64,000 nt of DNA from assembly GCA_963513935.1 (NCBI GenBank), contig OY740777.1, positions 15,797,092-15,861,091 of the forward strand, in the 5' to 3' direction. Below the pieces are notes generated by a model. It did not search any database. It had not been told where the DNA came from and saw nothing but the letters and a program-made list of their open reading frames with translations. This document shows, one piece after another, positions 33,070 through 45,944 of this stretch (its first letter is position 1; every line of letters begins with the position of its first letter). The position numbers and the translations under genes were made by a program. The DNA is from Aphrophora alni. Its lineage: Eukaryota > Arthropoda > Insecta > Hemiptera > Aphrophoridae.

Positions 33070-35260
33070 GACGTCTGCCTTGCTTGCAAGGTAAACAGTT
33101 TCGTCATTTTTCCAGGTCTGTCACAATAATTGTTGTCTCTCTGGCTTCTTAAAAAGAACTTAGACTCTATTTCTATCTATAACAATCCTAATAATTCCTA
33201 ACACAACCAAAACAATTTCACATTTCCTACAAGACCAAAGAAACCAACTTTTGGGTTTTAAATTTAGAGGGTCTGTTTTTATCGTAAGTACTGTGATTAT
33301 GTGTAAGTTTATAAGGCCATGATAACCGACAGATTTATCGCCTTTTTACGAAACGAAAACATAATCAACGACAACTACTTAAAATCTTCTAGATATTTTA
33401 AATAAATCACAAAAGACTTAAATAATTATTTTCTATCTGAACATCCTTATTATTTCATTAATAAATTGTGTCGTTACATAGAATGCAATTAACAAGGTAA
33501 ATGTTCTCTATAAAAATATTTCCTCTTGGAAAGTTTTAAAATCTCAATTCAATTTTTCATTAAAATATTTTTTTGTAAAATTGTAGACAAAAATATCGTA
33601 GAATCTTATTAATTATCTTTATCATATTTTTTACTTAAAATTAATATTTACCTTAGACAGAAATGAGATTTCAGTATTGTATAAAAAGACTGTCTAACCT
33701 ACAAAAGACTACTTTATCTCAGCATTCCATTCCCCATCACTGCAGTGGTAACTATCATGTCGCCCAGAACCGTTTTAAGATTCTTATGAAGCTTAAATCT
33801 TTTCTGGGTCTAAAACCAAATTAGTTGGGTAGTACAAAAGATGTATTGTGTCATCTCGGACCATATTTGTCTCTAAATCACTAACTACATACTGAAATCG
33901 TTTTTATCGGCTGGTTGGATTTTCATTTGGTGTTATTATCTATAATGCCCAGAGTATCATACAAACAGTTGGATTCAAATTTAAGTTTATTTGTATAGTT
34001 TGGTTTTTGAATTGTTTGTAAATTTAGTAGCCAATATATCAATGGTTTTACGTTATTTCAAGATTTTTTCATTATGTCAATATATTTGTGATCTTCGCAT
34101 AACTGGAACAGAGTCTGGTTATGTTATTATGTGGTAAATTCTTCTTAACTCAAGTTTTACAATTCCATCCAGTTTGACGAATGTATACTTTAACCCAATC
34201 ATCGCATAGGATTTTATAAATACCACTTTTTGTATACGGATAGAGTAGCTTATTATCACTGGCATTGTTGAAAAACTATCAAAATTCGACGTACATTAAA
34301 AAAAGGTAGAACATACTTGCACCAAAGCAGCTGTCATGACAAAGTGAAACAAATATCTCAATCAAAGATTGCAATATGTAAGTAACAATATGGAAATCAT
34401 GCTCTATATTAATATAATCATAATAATATTTCAGTATCTCCTTCTCGGTTAGTTGTATTTAAAGAATAGGAAGAATTTTAAAGAACACTTCCAAAATCGG
34501 CGTTCTGATGGCACAAGTTATGTTAAGACAAGCTATCATTTTGACTCCTTTCCGCTTATTCACTCCCTGAACCACCTTACTAAAGATGCATAGATAAGAT
34601 ATAACCACATGACAACCTTGACATATCCTGTATATGGCTGTCGACACTGCCATAATAATGTAGTTCTTTTGACACAACAACTCTTTACGTAAGGTTTTCA
34701 TCTAAGTTTACTAGTAATTAGTTTGTACATGCCTGAGTTTGTGATACAAATGTGCAGTTTATGTAATAAATATTGTATAATATTTAAATTCATGTTGGTA
34801 AAATGCAGATAATTTGGTTTATTTCAATTTTAGGTGAGAAAAAAACTCAATGAAGAATAAACTTGAGAAGACTATTGAATGGTGAAATGGAAGTAAATTG
34901 AGATCAGCTGTTTCAATATGGAGAATCAAATAGATGTTTTAATCCGGCATAAAAGATAGAAGAGATGCGACTATTGAAGGTCAGAGGTAGTAATATGAAA
35001 GCAGTAATCTCCAAAACACAATCAAAACGTTTAGTAAACCCTTACGTACGTTTATTAACAGCTATTACCATCTTTATAGAGAAATAAACCTATACTTTTT
35101 AATATATTTTTTAGTATTAGTTTATATCAAACATTAATTGTGTTAGTGTTTTATTTGTAGTTTGGGGATAAAGTCTTTCATATTGTTATTAACCACAAGT
35201 CTAATTGTTGTAGTCAGTAGTGGTATATTAGTCTATTCGAAATAGGTTTTGCAATGAACA
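33070..35260. other. No gene seen
   Basis: Contains only a weak edge of repeat family A at about 33310-33350 (AAGGCCATGATAACCGACAG). The minus open frame at 34459-34701 has no recognisable family. Confidence 0.4.
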
Positions 35261-35269
35261 AGTTATTTT

Positions 35270-35445
35270 CTCTCAAGGGCTCAATATAGTTGAGGCAATC
35301 AGTAGCTGGATCTACAGCTTTCTTTATCAGGTCTTAGGATAGATCTGACTCGTTCTAATTTCCCATCAGGATGTATCTTGACCAACTCTTGTTCTCTTCC
35401 GACCCTGATGATATTCGAGGACTTGGAGTCTTTTAGTTCTGCTCT
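35270..35445 (-). repeat. Dispersed repeat family A copy
   Basis: Plus-strand marks: GCTGGATCTACA, ATCTTGACCAACTCTTGTTC and TTCCGACCCTGATGATATTCG. Oriented like the copies at 3124 and 44085. Confidence 0.7.
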
Positions 35446-36884
35446 TCTTTGTTTAAAATAAGTACTAGTATTATAATTTTTATTCTAGTTTCTTTAATTA
35501 GTTGAAATAATGTAATTTTAAATCACATTTAGCTTGGTCAATTTTTTTAATGGAATTTATTCTTTTATTCTGTATAATCTATTTTCATTGGATTTTACTA
35601 TATTCCAACTGCTAACTACAATTAAATGTTCTAAACATTTTCGTTTTAATATTTTGAGAAATTTTCCACAATTTTTGTTTGTTCAGTTATGGCTTCTTTT
35701 ATTTTTTTTTAAATTTGGGTTACGAAATATTCCACAGACGTCTTATAGAAAAAAGTGATTATTTAAAAAAATCCTTATCTCGAAAACTCAACACGAATTT
35801 TGTATTTGAACACGACAATTTTTTGATCGTGATAAAGGCAGATTTTAAATTTTTCATCTAAGTTATAAGTTGGAATGAACGGAAATTTCAATTACACCAA
35901 TAGGAAATTACAAATCATGTGTCTGTTTCTTGAAAGTGTAAACTATTTTAAAATCCGTTAACATAATAACGCAGTTTCGTGAATATCATCAAAACCGTTT
36001 AAGATTAAAAATCCTATCGTGGGATGTTGTAGAACTAACAGAAAATTTCAAACCATTCAAATATGTATAGAATAAAGTAGTTGTCATACCTGTTTCAATC
36101 ACCCTGTATTTATATTTTAACCTAAACTTGCTTCGCTTGTGCTGTAAACACATCTTTAGCATAAAACATATTTGTTTAAAATCGTCCTTTTAAAGACACC
36201 GATCAAGGTTAATTTTTGTTTTCCAGAATGAATAATTATTCCTAAATCATTACATTTTTAATTTGCAGTTTTACTTCGAATTTTCGTCACATTTCATTAA
36301 AATTTGAACGAAATCGGTAAATGATAAATAATTAAGTATTTTATAACAGCCACATTAACGATTTTTCTTTTTTACCAATAACTCAGGAAAACACTTTGGT
36401 GAGATGGTGAGCATAATAATTGTTTAAATATTTAGAGACACTTAGGTAAAATAGTTATAGCAGATTTTTAGCAATCCTTGTTTTTATGGTAACTACGCCC
36501 AAATTTTGAGATGTTGAAAATTTAGAATGAAATCACAAGGTATGGCCAAAATATGGCCACATATGAAATTTCACTAACATCTGTACATATGTTTAGACTA
36601 TAGAGACGAGATTACAAAAAACACTATTTCTGACTCGGGGACTTTACCCGTAAAAAACTTTACAACAATTTTTGACCCATCGCAAAACTTCTCTTTACCA
36701 CATATAAGTGAAAGTAATCTAATTAAAAATATTTTAAACACATTTATTAACATAATATTTTTGAAAAATAATTTTAAGTTAATAACAAACAGCTTGACCG
36801 ACGAAAAATTGCATTTGTTATTTAAGATACATAACTGAAAAAATCATACAGACGAGAAAATATGTTTATTTTATTGGTCGTCAC

Positions 36885-37600
36885 CCAGCATTTGACAGTG
36901 GTTTCGCATACAAAACTAGTTCAAAAATAGAAAGGCACCTTACCAGATCCATACTCAAATATACTAAAATCCTTTGTCTCAATGAAAGTTTCGTGTTAAA
37001 CAAGAAGGTAAAAATTCCAGTATGAGAGAGATAAAAAACAGGTGTACTTCAAGGGAGTGTCATGGGACCAATTCTCTACTTGTTCTATACTTCTTAAATC
37101 CCGCAAATGTTACAATCTCCACTTTTGCCGTTGATGGCTATCTAAGCTACTGGCAACAATCCGAAATCTCCAACAATCTAGTGACAATATAAATGCTTGG
37201 ACCAAAACATAGACGCTTAAGAATATAAATTTGTATATGTTGATTTTACATATAAGCAGAATGTGTAAACAATAATACTACAATTCCAAACAACATCACA
37301 GTAAAGGATTAAGCCTGGATGCAGAGTTTTGATGGGTAGAGCACGATAAAAAGAAAATGGCTTCTTGGTAGGAAATCTCAGTTGTAAATACATTACAAAC
37401 TGACCAAATATAAGCAAGTTTTAAAGACTACATGAACATTACTGCCTATCTGAAACTCAACACTACATATTGCAAAACAAAGTATTGAGGAATATAGTAG
37501 ATGTCTTATGATGTTACCGTATTACCGACCTGCACAGGGATTTGATGGTTGTAAATACTTTCTAAGATTCTTGAAGAATATTACTGTGAAAAGAAGACCC
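36885..37600 (+). pseudogene. Jockey-like LINE reverse transcriptase remnant
   Basis: HPAFDSGFAYKTSSKIERHL leads to TGVLQGSVMGPILYLFYT (about 37040-37095), the reverse transcriptase 'GVPQGS-LGP-LY' block, then TISTFAVDG, where the usual F-A-D-D catalytic pair is damaged to AVDG. VHVDFTYKQ-type and ITDLHRDLM-type segments follow as in jockey-clade elements. Many stops and frameshifts. A different LINE from the one at 30536. Confidence 0.75.
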
Positions 37601-38639
37601 AAAGAAATAACCTTTTGAATTGTTGGAGTGTAGTGTTAAGCTGTACTATAGTAACAATATGTTGAACATATCAACTGAAGTGTTTCGTGTTAGAATGAGA
37701 AACAATTGGATATCTTGGGTTCTGTTAAGCTATTAAGGATTAGGTTATATAGTTAAGCTTGAATTATTCCTAGTCCCCACAGTAGTTAACAGAGGGTAGA
37801 CAATTGTTGCAAGATGTAAAAAGTTAGATAACTATCAAACAAACGTGTTACGAACCACTAGAAGTTAAGGTTTGGAGGAAATGGAGGTCGATTTTTTAGC
37901 GGGTGGATTGGACGTAGGCAGAGAATCTACCGGAAGAAAAATAGCTATTAGAACGTTTCCAGGATGATGTCGACTTCGTTGAGTTTTTCAGGAGAATAAT
38001 TCAGAGAGCAAAGGATCACAGTCTGGACATGATTAAGCTCCAGTAACAGAGGAGAGTAAACTTCGTGTGTGATTTGTTTAATTATTGAACAATAATTAAA
38101 TTTTAATAGAGAGAGATTAGTTGATTCAATTTCTTCTTACAATAATTGTTACAGCTCTGGGTTAGAAATATTAAAATCACCATATTAATAGTTTAAGATA
38201 TTGCATCAAAGCGTATTAGTTAAATTATTGTATCAAATCATGTTGTATTGTCAAATTTTAGACTTATAATAAATATATAAGTATAACTGAACCATCAAAT
38301 TAATTAATTAGCCCGATAAATCGGCCTATTTTAACAGTACAAATATCTTTACAGATCATAGAGTAAAACTCTAAGCTAGTCACCAGTGACTAGCGACACT
38401 AGTAAAAACTAAATATACTAAAATACAATTTTTTAACAACCCAAAGAACATTTTTCCACCAAAAAACAAACACAATTATGTCTATTTAAGAATTTTCTAA
38501 CTGTACTTTTTCTATTTTAAGGATATTTTTGTGGAAATTGTTAATAAACTGTAAAAGTACCTACGGGGCAAGATAGGCAATAGTGATACATATAAATGTT
38601 ATGAATTTTATTGAACAGGGGAAAATAATTTACCTACTC

Positions 38640-39265
38640 TTTATGTCTGTCTGTCTAAATGTTTATCTTTCTATCTGTCTATCTTCTTATCTGTCTTTCT
38701 ATTCGCCTGTTAATCTGTCTGTCTGTCTATCTAATATGTATCTGTCTGCCTGTATTTGTATTTGTCTGCCTGTCTTTGTATGTGTCTGTCTGTCTTTGTA
38801 TCTGTCTGTCTGTCTTTCTATTCGTTTTTCTGCCTATCTGTTTCTCTATCTGTCTGCCTGTCTTTTTGTCTATTTGTCTATCTGTCTATCTCTTTGTCTT
38901 TCTTTCTATCTATCTATATCTATATCTGCATGTCTGTATATGGTCTACCTGTCTGTCTGTCTAACTGTTTATCTTTCTATCTGTCTATCTGCTTGTCTGT
39001 CTTTCTATTCGCCTGCTAATCTGTCTGTCTGTCTATCTATCTTTGTGTCATTCTGCCTGTCTTTGTATCTGTCTGTCTGTCTGTCTTTCTATTCGTTTCT
39101 CTGCCTATCTGTTTCTCTATCTGTTTGCCTGTCTTTTTGTCTATTTGTCAATATGTCTATCTCTTTGTCTTTCTTTCTATCTATCTATATGTATATCTGC
39201 ATGTCTGTATATTGTCTATCTGTCTGTCTGTTTACCTGTCTATCTGTATGTATCTATGTTTGTCG
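38640..39265 (+). repeat. TCTG/TCTA tetranucleotide array with higher-order duplication
   Basis: Imperfect TCTG, TCTA, TCTT repeats over more than 600 bp. About 300 bp are duplicated in tandem: CTTTCTATTCGCCTG occurs at 38695 and 39001, and TCTGCATGTCTGTATAT follows in both halves. All three plus frames stay open for long stretches (up to 232 codons) with Leu-Ser-Val-Cys repeats; this follows from composition and is not a gene. Confidence 0.9.
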
Positions 39266-40080
39266 TTTTTTTCATTTGTGAAATCCCCTGCAGCATAAAC
39301 GTGTGAACCGATGATGATCAAATATAGCAGTTAAAGACTCAAACAAAAAGTACTTTATCATCCTAAAAATACCATTTCAGAAATTATAAATATTTTGCGT
39401 GTGTTTAATTCTTCCATTAAGAAACTGTTATAAAAAGCTTGTTTTAATAATCGCAACCGATATCGTTCAAACTTTGTTGAACTGTAAAGGTTAATGTGAA
39501 CCAAACTTGTATCAAGTAAAAAATAATAAGGTTTAGGAATTAATTGCAATAATAAACCTTGACGACCTCTATTCAAAACGCGATTCTAATGAAATGAGAT
39601 TCACTTTACTTTTAAAAAGAATTTTTTCCACAAGAGAAACAAGCAAGCTCCATTTCATTCAATAATATTTTGGAATAATTTTGTATACAATATTATATAA
39701 AAATTTTAATTGGCAATCCTTCTATAGTAACACATTGGAAAGGTAACTTTTATAAGAGGGGACAATTAATTTAAAAAATTTTAAATAGATTTTGTTTTCT
39801 CAAGTGTATTTATACACTATAGAGATATTTTTTGGAGCTGGTGATAAATATTTTTGTGTCTTAGTATTTCATTTATGAATGGTTGTGTGAGAAAGTCTAC
39901 GCAGTTCATTATGCATATTGCTTTTGTTAAAATAGCAAAGAAAAGAAAAATAAATTTAAATAAGCAGAATATTAAAACAAAAGAAAAAATGACATGTAGA
40001 TAAAATTTGTCGAGGGAACAAAACTAAAATAGCTTTAGAAATTATCCCTTTTAGTCGTTGTCCCTTCCTCTCTTATGAGA

Positions 40081-40260
40081 AACACTAATGAGGCGTCACG
40101 GAGGGGATTTTGGGTGAAAACCAAAGAATGAAAAAGTTAACTTCAATTCATGTCTAATTTCTATTCATTATGAATAATTTAAATACTCACTTAGGGTGTG
40201 CTGGATAACCGAAAACAAAAGAGTTCATTAAGAGAAATTAGGATACCAGCTGCTCGAAAT
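40081..40260 (+). repeat. Repeat shared with 49170-49345
   Basis: AACCAAAGAATGAAAAAGTTAAC, ATGAATAATTTAAATACTCA and GAAAACAAAAGAGTTCATTA occur in both copies in the same order, and both start with GCTAATGAG/ACTAATGAG-like sequence. Helitron-like coding debris lies next to this copy, so it could be noncoding Helitron sequence; that link is a guess. Confidence 0.6.
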
Positions 40261-40357
40261 CAAGCAATATTTTGTTATATATATATTAAATTTAAACGCT
40301 GTTGTAAATTAATTTGAAGTGTCCATTCAATGGTCCAATTGTAAATGGTATAACTTC

Positions 40358-40492
40358 AGCTGACATCCTTAGTGCTCGTTTATACGAATCAATGTTAGTT
40401 TCCTCGTTGTTAAGTCCACGCATAATTCTCTTGTAGTTGCGGTGATAAACACGCCTTCTGTATAAATTTTTGTTCCCTCTAATTGGAGGCAT
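40358..40492 (-). pseudogene. Possible Helitron N-terminal fragment
   Basis: From the ATG at 40492: MPPIRGNKNLYRRRVYHRN, then NNEETN-DSYKRALRMSA. The MPP-R-N-RRR start and the later R-RMS resemble the basic N-terminus of insect Helitron replicase-helicase proteins. Too short to be sure. No Rep or helicase motif follows. Confidence 0.4.
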
Positions 40493-40745
40493 TGTTACTG
40501 TTAAAAGTACAATGAGGAACACCTTTAATAAACTTATAACACTTTATGGGGAAAAAACAAAATCTATTAAAAAACTTTAAAAAAAACCCCTTATTTTAAA
40601 ATATTGTATACGTCTGTCAGAACGAACTGATAAATACCATATTTTGTCAATAACAAATAATAACAACAATTCTTTAATAAATAACCACCCTTTTGTTTAG
40701 TTTTGTTTAAATTACTTTTGTTTATATGAATAAGATGTGATGTAG

Positions 40746-40749
<4 letters not shown>

Positions 40750-40807
<58 letters not shown>

Positions 40808-40822
40808 GTATATATATATGTC

Positions 40823-40853
<31 letters not shown>
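40750..40853. repeat. (AT)n microsatellite
   Basis: About 100 bp of alternating TA with a few TG steps in the middle. The Tyr-Ile-repeat open frame over it is an artefact. Confidence 0.95.
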
Positions 40854-40857
<4 letters not shown>

Positions 40858-42109
40858 ACATAATAACATAATGAAAGTCTTTACCAATAATTTATGCTAA
40901 TTTTTATAACCATCTTACATTGTACGTAAAAAAAAATATATATATATATATTTAAATTTAAGATGGATATTAAAACTCCTTAATAACAATTAGCATAAAT
41001 TAATGGTTAAGACTTTCATCCCTTGTACTTCCCTTCCTTATGATCCATCTTTTTGAAATTTAGGCGAACATAACTTCAAGCTCCAACCAATCCAACCAAC
41101 CACACTTTAAAATCGCTTAAAAACTGTAGGAGTTCCACTCAAAAGACCTCTATCCTATTAAATAAGTATAAATCACGGCGGAATTATTACAAGACAGATT
41201 TTTAAAACATGATCTGTTTGCGAATTATATTATTTTTTAATGGGATCTTAAATTCAGAAGTTGACAACAAATCAACAGTTGAGTTAAGTTCTGTATGTAG
41301 GAATATATGACACTTACGTACACTCAAGAAATTGCATTAATTGCGTACAGTTGTTCATAGTTCTATCTGAATTGATTGTTCGTCATTTATTAACACATTT
41401 AGAGAATAGCAATAATTGAATACAAGTCTTTGATAGGTTTAGGCTTTCCTTATCCTAATTGTGGGTTCGAAAAAGATAATCCAGACCATCTATTATAAAT
41501 GGGTGGTTAAATGAAAATAACAATCAGTTGTTCAGTATTTCAGGGTACTTGTGAAAAGATTTATTAGTTCTTGCAATTATTTATTTCCCAAAAACAACAT
41601 AATTAGGTTATTGCCCATATTATTAAAAATGTATTGTAGTTTGTCACCAAAACAAAGCAATTCAGAACCAGCTAAATATTGTTGCACGGCCAAAATTGAA
41701 TCTAATACTTTACATGTTAGATATTCAATAATAATAGACGATTTGTTTGTTCGTCCTTACTACCCCAGATACAGCCAATCAGAGAGTTCTCTTCCGAAGT
41801 CCAGCTGTCATCCTGTTTGTACAACTCGTAATCTTCATGTTACGTTGCCAAAGAAACAGATACGCATCAAAAATATTGCACAAACTTTCTCACTAACCTC
41901 CAAACCAAATAAAAACTAACTAAAATTAAACGTCACAAAAATTTCATTTCAGTAACTGTCAAACAAAGAATGAAAATAAACTATGGACACCATCTTTGAA
42001 AATATATTTTTATATTTAAATAAACGCCTAAAGAGACTTTGCTTGTGACATGATAACGCCCTTGGTTTAATTGTATTTGATTAAAATCGAGCTTGAAATG
42101 AAGGCAGTT

Positions 42110-42490
42110 TATTTTTGCTATTTACCAATTATTTCAGAACTGAAATATTATTTAAATGCATTATCAAATATGTTGGGCTTTTATCTTCACATTGCACAAA
42201 AATTTTAACGAAATCTGTAGAGTCGATTTTGAGAAATAACATATTTTATAACAGACCGATTGCTATATGTCTTTACTGATAACTCACAAACTAGTAGTAT
42301 TATGAAAATGGCGACCAATTCCTTTTTTATGAGTCCTTGGAAGCTACACTTAAGCTACGAAACGATCAATTTTGGTTATTTTTGGCTTTAAGTATGTGAG
42401 AAAGTTTGTGCAATATTTTGACATAGTTTATTTCTTTTTGTTTTCAAGGCGATAATAATCTGAAGGTTTTCTCTATTTAAAAAAACTAAA
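42110..42490 (+). repeat. Dispersed repeat ending GAGAAAGTTTGTGCAA
   Basis: Order of marks: AACGAAATCTGTAGAGTCGATTTTGAGAAAT, broken here at the 20-base limit into AACGAAATCTGTAGAG and TCGATTTTGAG; CTGATAACTCACAAAC; ATGGCGACCAATTCC; TATGTGAGAAAGTTTGTG; then an edge of family A. Comparable stretches occur at about 45.15-45.31, 48.0-48.2, 50.36-50.7, 27.3-27.6 and 36.3 kb. Confidence 0.5.
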
Positions 42491-43129
42491 AGCGAGGTAT
42501 TTCATACAATTGCATTTCAAATCTCCCCCGGAAATACAGATAATCAATTTACAGTACTTAAATTTTACTATATTTACTATTCTATTCCAATTCAATAGTT
42601 TATTTATTCTTACATATTAGTCCATCTGTGTTACTCTGATATGCTGCAGCTTATTTGTAGAGATAATCGGTCTATAAGCTCATTGCAGGGTAGCAGATAT
42701 TGCAACGCGCAACCGGCTTAAAGCTTAGTGAGAATATGTATTTATACTCTAGCAACTTCTTTTGTTATAATTTTATTTATTTCGATTCAATTTATTTTTA
42801 AAATCTTTTTCGATTTAACAAAGTAACAATATATATTCAATGATAATAATCCAATAGTGAACAATATTTTTCACTGTTATACTAATCGCAAATTGAATTT
42901 AAATACAAGTGGTTTTATTTATGATTTAATACGTCACAGGCAGATGCTGATAGCAAATTTAGTTTCCGTTTTAATTTCTTAGATATACGTAGTATGATGT
43001 GTTAGATCAAAAAATTGTGTCCAAATTTTTATGGATATCCGTTTTAAGATTATATGGGTTCAAAAATGTGGTTTTTTGGAATAAACTGTATTTTACAGCC
43101 AAAGTGTCATTTTTAAATATTTTAATATA

Positions 43130-43711
43130 CAGTACCACAAAAAAGATGGACTAGCTTTTCATTTTCGGATTGTATACATTCAAATGAACAAAAATGACAA
43201 ATAACATAATAGTCGAATTCCGCTTCATTATCCGTCTATCCGCCATTTTGTTCTTTTACAAAAAAATGCACTATAACTCCAGAAATATATAAGATATTGA
43301 GTTCAGATTTGGTATAAGTATTTTCTATGTTACGTTTTACATGTGTACTAAACACAAAGACTTTATTTTTATAATTTTCACAATGGTGGACGTTTATAAT
43401 TTTTAAAGTTAACTGTTTTGTAGATATTCAACGTTAATAGTTTTAGACGGCCGCCATTTTAAAAATTATAAAAATAAAGTCTTCATGTACGGTACACTTG
43501 TAAAACGTAACATACAACATGCATATAGAGAATCTGAACTCAATATCTTATCTATTACTGGAGTTATAATCCATTTTTGTAAAAGAACAAGATGGCGGAT
43601 AGACAGATAATGAAGCGGAAATCGACTATTTGTTTTTGACATTTTTTGTTCGTTTTGATGTATGTAATTCGAAAATGAATAGTGAGGGCCGTATTTTCGG
43701 GACACTCTGTA
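43130..43711. mobile_element. Foldback element, about 0.58 kb, ends TACAGT/ACTCTGTA
   Basis: The two halves are inverted copies meeting near 43420: GACAAATAACATAATAGTCG with CCGTCTATCCGCCATTTTGTTC on the left (each part mirrored on the right), and AAGACTTTATTTTTATAATT near the centre. TA on both outer edges fits a TA duplication. Noncoding; the minus open frame at 43466-43705 lies in one arm. Confidence 0.8.
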
Positions 43712-44084
43712 TATGTGTCGATGTCCTCCGAGTCTAAAATAGTAATTTTTGGAATGATATCCGTCCGTTCTCAGTGCTGCTCAAACACGTGGACCGATTT
43801 TTAATGAAATACTTTATTTGTGGATATTTCGGTCATATCTCGGAATTTTGTTTCTTTTATTTTTGTTTGATAATTCAAATTTTGAAACTAGCTCCCATAA
43901 AAACGTGTAATTACGATTTTCTAAAACGAGCTCTAACAATTTGAAAATTTTACTCATTTGACCCCAAAGACCCGAACAATACGTATTGTCCCCCATTTCT
44001 CAAAAATCATAACAATATAAGCTTCATTTCTCATAATCAACTTTACTGGATGTCGTCCGAATTTTAGTAAGATGTGTATTAACA

Positions 44085-44335
44085 TCCTCAGGGTTTCACC
44101 CTAGTGAGTACGGGCTTGGCAATGACGAGCTAGATTTGGATCTTTTTCATGTAGTCTTGGATTAAATCACTTTCATCTTTCCCTTACGGTCTTTCTTAAC
44201 CAACTCTTGTTCTTTTCCGACCCTGATTCTATTAAAGTATTCGACTGCTAAATATCTTCATTTTATGTTCTTTTCTTTCACTTAATAAAGGCGGTGATGA
44301 CCGAGAGGTATTTCGCCTTAAACAACAACAAAAAT
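44085..44335 (-). repeat. Dispersed repeat family A, long copy
   Basis: One of the most complete copies: CTCAGGGTTTCACCCTAGTG, TGGCAATGACGAGCTAG, GTAGTCTTGGATTAAATC, AACCAACTCTTGTTCTTTTC, CGACCCTGATTCTATTAAAG and GGCGGTGATGACCGAGAGG with TTTCGCC at the edge. Confidence 0.8.
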
Positions 44336-44699
44336 TGGGTCAAGTAATGAGCAAAACACAAATAATTTTTTTACATTTTTTAAATAATTAGTGTACAATA
44401 AAAATGAATCTTCGCCGAAGTTACACTTGTTGTACGAGCATTTGCACAATGTATTTACTCTCAAATCAATTAAAATTAATATACGTTGTTATTTATACAC
44501 ACTGTAAATAAAATTGGTGTCAAATTACCCCAACGGGTAGGAACCTCAAGTGTCGGTGTTTCTACAACGAAGTTCGCGATATTAAAAATTCGGTGAGAAT
44601 AATATATATGCAAGAGATAAAAATCGTCAGAGCAAGTAACCCAAAAGTAAATTTTAGTCATACTCGGCATTGCTAAGATTCAACTAACCACTGAAGGTA

Positions 44700-44960
44700 T
44701 AGAGGGAGGGGGGAGACGTACGCCAAACTCCCTCCTATTTGGCTTCAGAACTAGGCCGCAATGACCCTCCCGAAATACCGCCAGCTCATAGCGCTGTTGC
44801 CACATTTCATGCTATTTCCAGCACTGTACTGCCTAAGTTGGATATGTCTAGTATCAGTGGGTATACCCCTTCTCCAATCCCCCCCTTCTCCACTACCGCC
44901 CACGTAATTAAAAAGTGTAAAATATTTTGCCCATCCAACTTTGATTGCATGTTTTGAATT
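44700..44960. other. Moderately GC-rich unidentified segment
   Basis: Includes a hairpin, GCCAAACTCC/CTATTTGGC (44729-44752), then proline/serine-rich noise in the plus frame. A transposon end is likely, but I recognise no family. Confidence 0.3.
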
Positions 44961-45354
44961 TCTAATCTAATCTAACGGTTTGCACAAACTTTCTCACTTA
45001 TATAGCCTCAAATTTAAAAACCAACTCTGTCACTAACAATGTTAGTTCGTTAATTGTCCGTCAGAAAGAGAAAATGGACACCGGTTTTTGAACAAATATT
45101 TATATTTACTAAAAGATTTTAATGACAGGGGTCAAGTTCATTTTCGTTTTTGGCGAATTATTCCCGAACCGTAAAATTATGTGATTTTGGATAATTGTTC
45201 AGGAAATTTGGTACTTTTTCTAATATTTGAACAAAATCGGTAGGGCCGATTTTGAAAAACTATGTCTTTTCACCCTCAAAACTATGTTGTTTTTTTTTAC
45301 AATAACTCAAAACCGACTTTTTTTTTTAATAACAACTGTAACAAGTCACAAAAA

Positions 45355-45445
45355 ACAAGAGAGAACCTGATAGGAAAGACGAAAGAGAGAGATCTAACCC
45401 AAGACTACATTAAAAAGATGTAGATCCAGCTAGGAACGTCGGGAA
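45355..45445 (+). repeat. Dispersed repeat family A, partial copy
   Basis: AAGAGAGAGATCTAACCCAAGACTA, shortened here to GAGAGATCTAACCCAAGAC, followed by GATGTAGATCCAGCTAGGAA. Only the second half of the family is present. Confidence 0.7.
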
Positions 45446-45767
45446 TGATACGCCCATAAGCTTCTAAAATAATGAATTTGCATACATAGCTTTTTTCTTT
45501 ATTATACAATATATAGAGTAGTAAAGTACAGAAATCGATGCAAAATTTTTTGATGGTTACTGTTATAACTTATTATAACCTAAGTTGAGACTAACATAAA
45601 AGTTGCAATATAACAATTTTACAATGAATAAGTATAGTAGAAGGAGCATAGATAATTTAAAATAATGTAAACAGGTGTTGATTTATTTATGTAAGGATTT
45701 ATAAATCAAAATCTTTATACAGTATAACAAACACACAGAACACAATTCTCATAAGAAATACGCCTAA

Positions 45768-45812
45768 GTATCAGACGCGTTTCAACGACAAGGTCCTCCT
45801 CTTCAGTGATAC
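45768..45812 (-). ncRNA. Hammerhead ribozyme, canonical core, minus strand
   Basis: GTATCA, CTGAAGA, a stem II carrying one change (GGAGGACC instead of GGACGACC), GAAAC-GC-GUC and TGATAC. Stem I and all core bases are intact; stem II is weakened by the change. Confidence 0.65.
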
Positions 45813-45899
45813 ACCAGCTACACCAACCAAACCACAACTAGTTGGTTGGTAGCTACACCAACCAAACTAGGTAGTTGTGGTTTGGTTGGTGTAGCTGGT

Positions 45900-45944
45900 G
45901 TATCACTGAAGAGGACGACCTTGTCGTTGAAACGCATCTGATAC
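45900..45944 (+). ncRNA. Hammerhead ribozyme copy with damaged cleavage region
   Basis: Same as the 26235 motif except that GAAAC-GC-GUC is GAAAC-GC-AUC: the base of stem III that pairs with C is lost and the triplet becomes AUC. Stem I, the core and stem II are intact. Probably weak or inactive. Confidence 0.6.

Noticed and set aside
38583..39281. 232-codon open frame rich in Leu, Ser, Val and Cys
   Set aside because: Produced entirely by TCTG/TCTA repeats. The other two plus frames are equally open and there is no gene-like structure around it.
40591..40887. 98-codon Tyr-Ile repeat frame, minus strand
   Set aside because: Translation of the (AT)n microsatellite.
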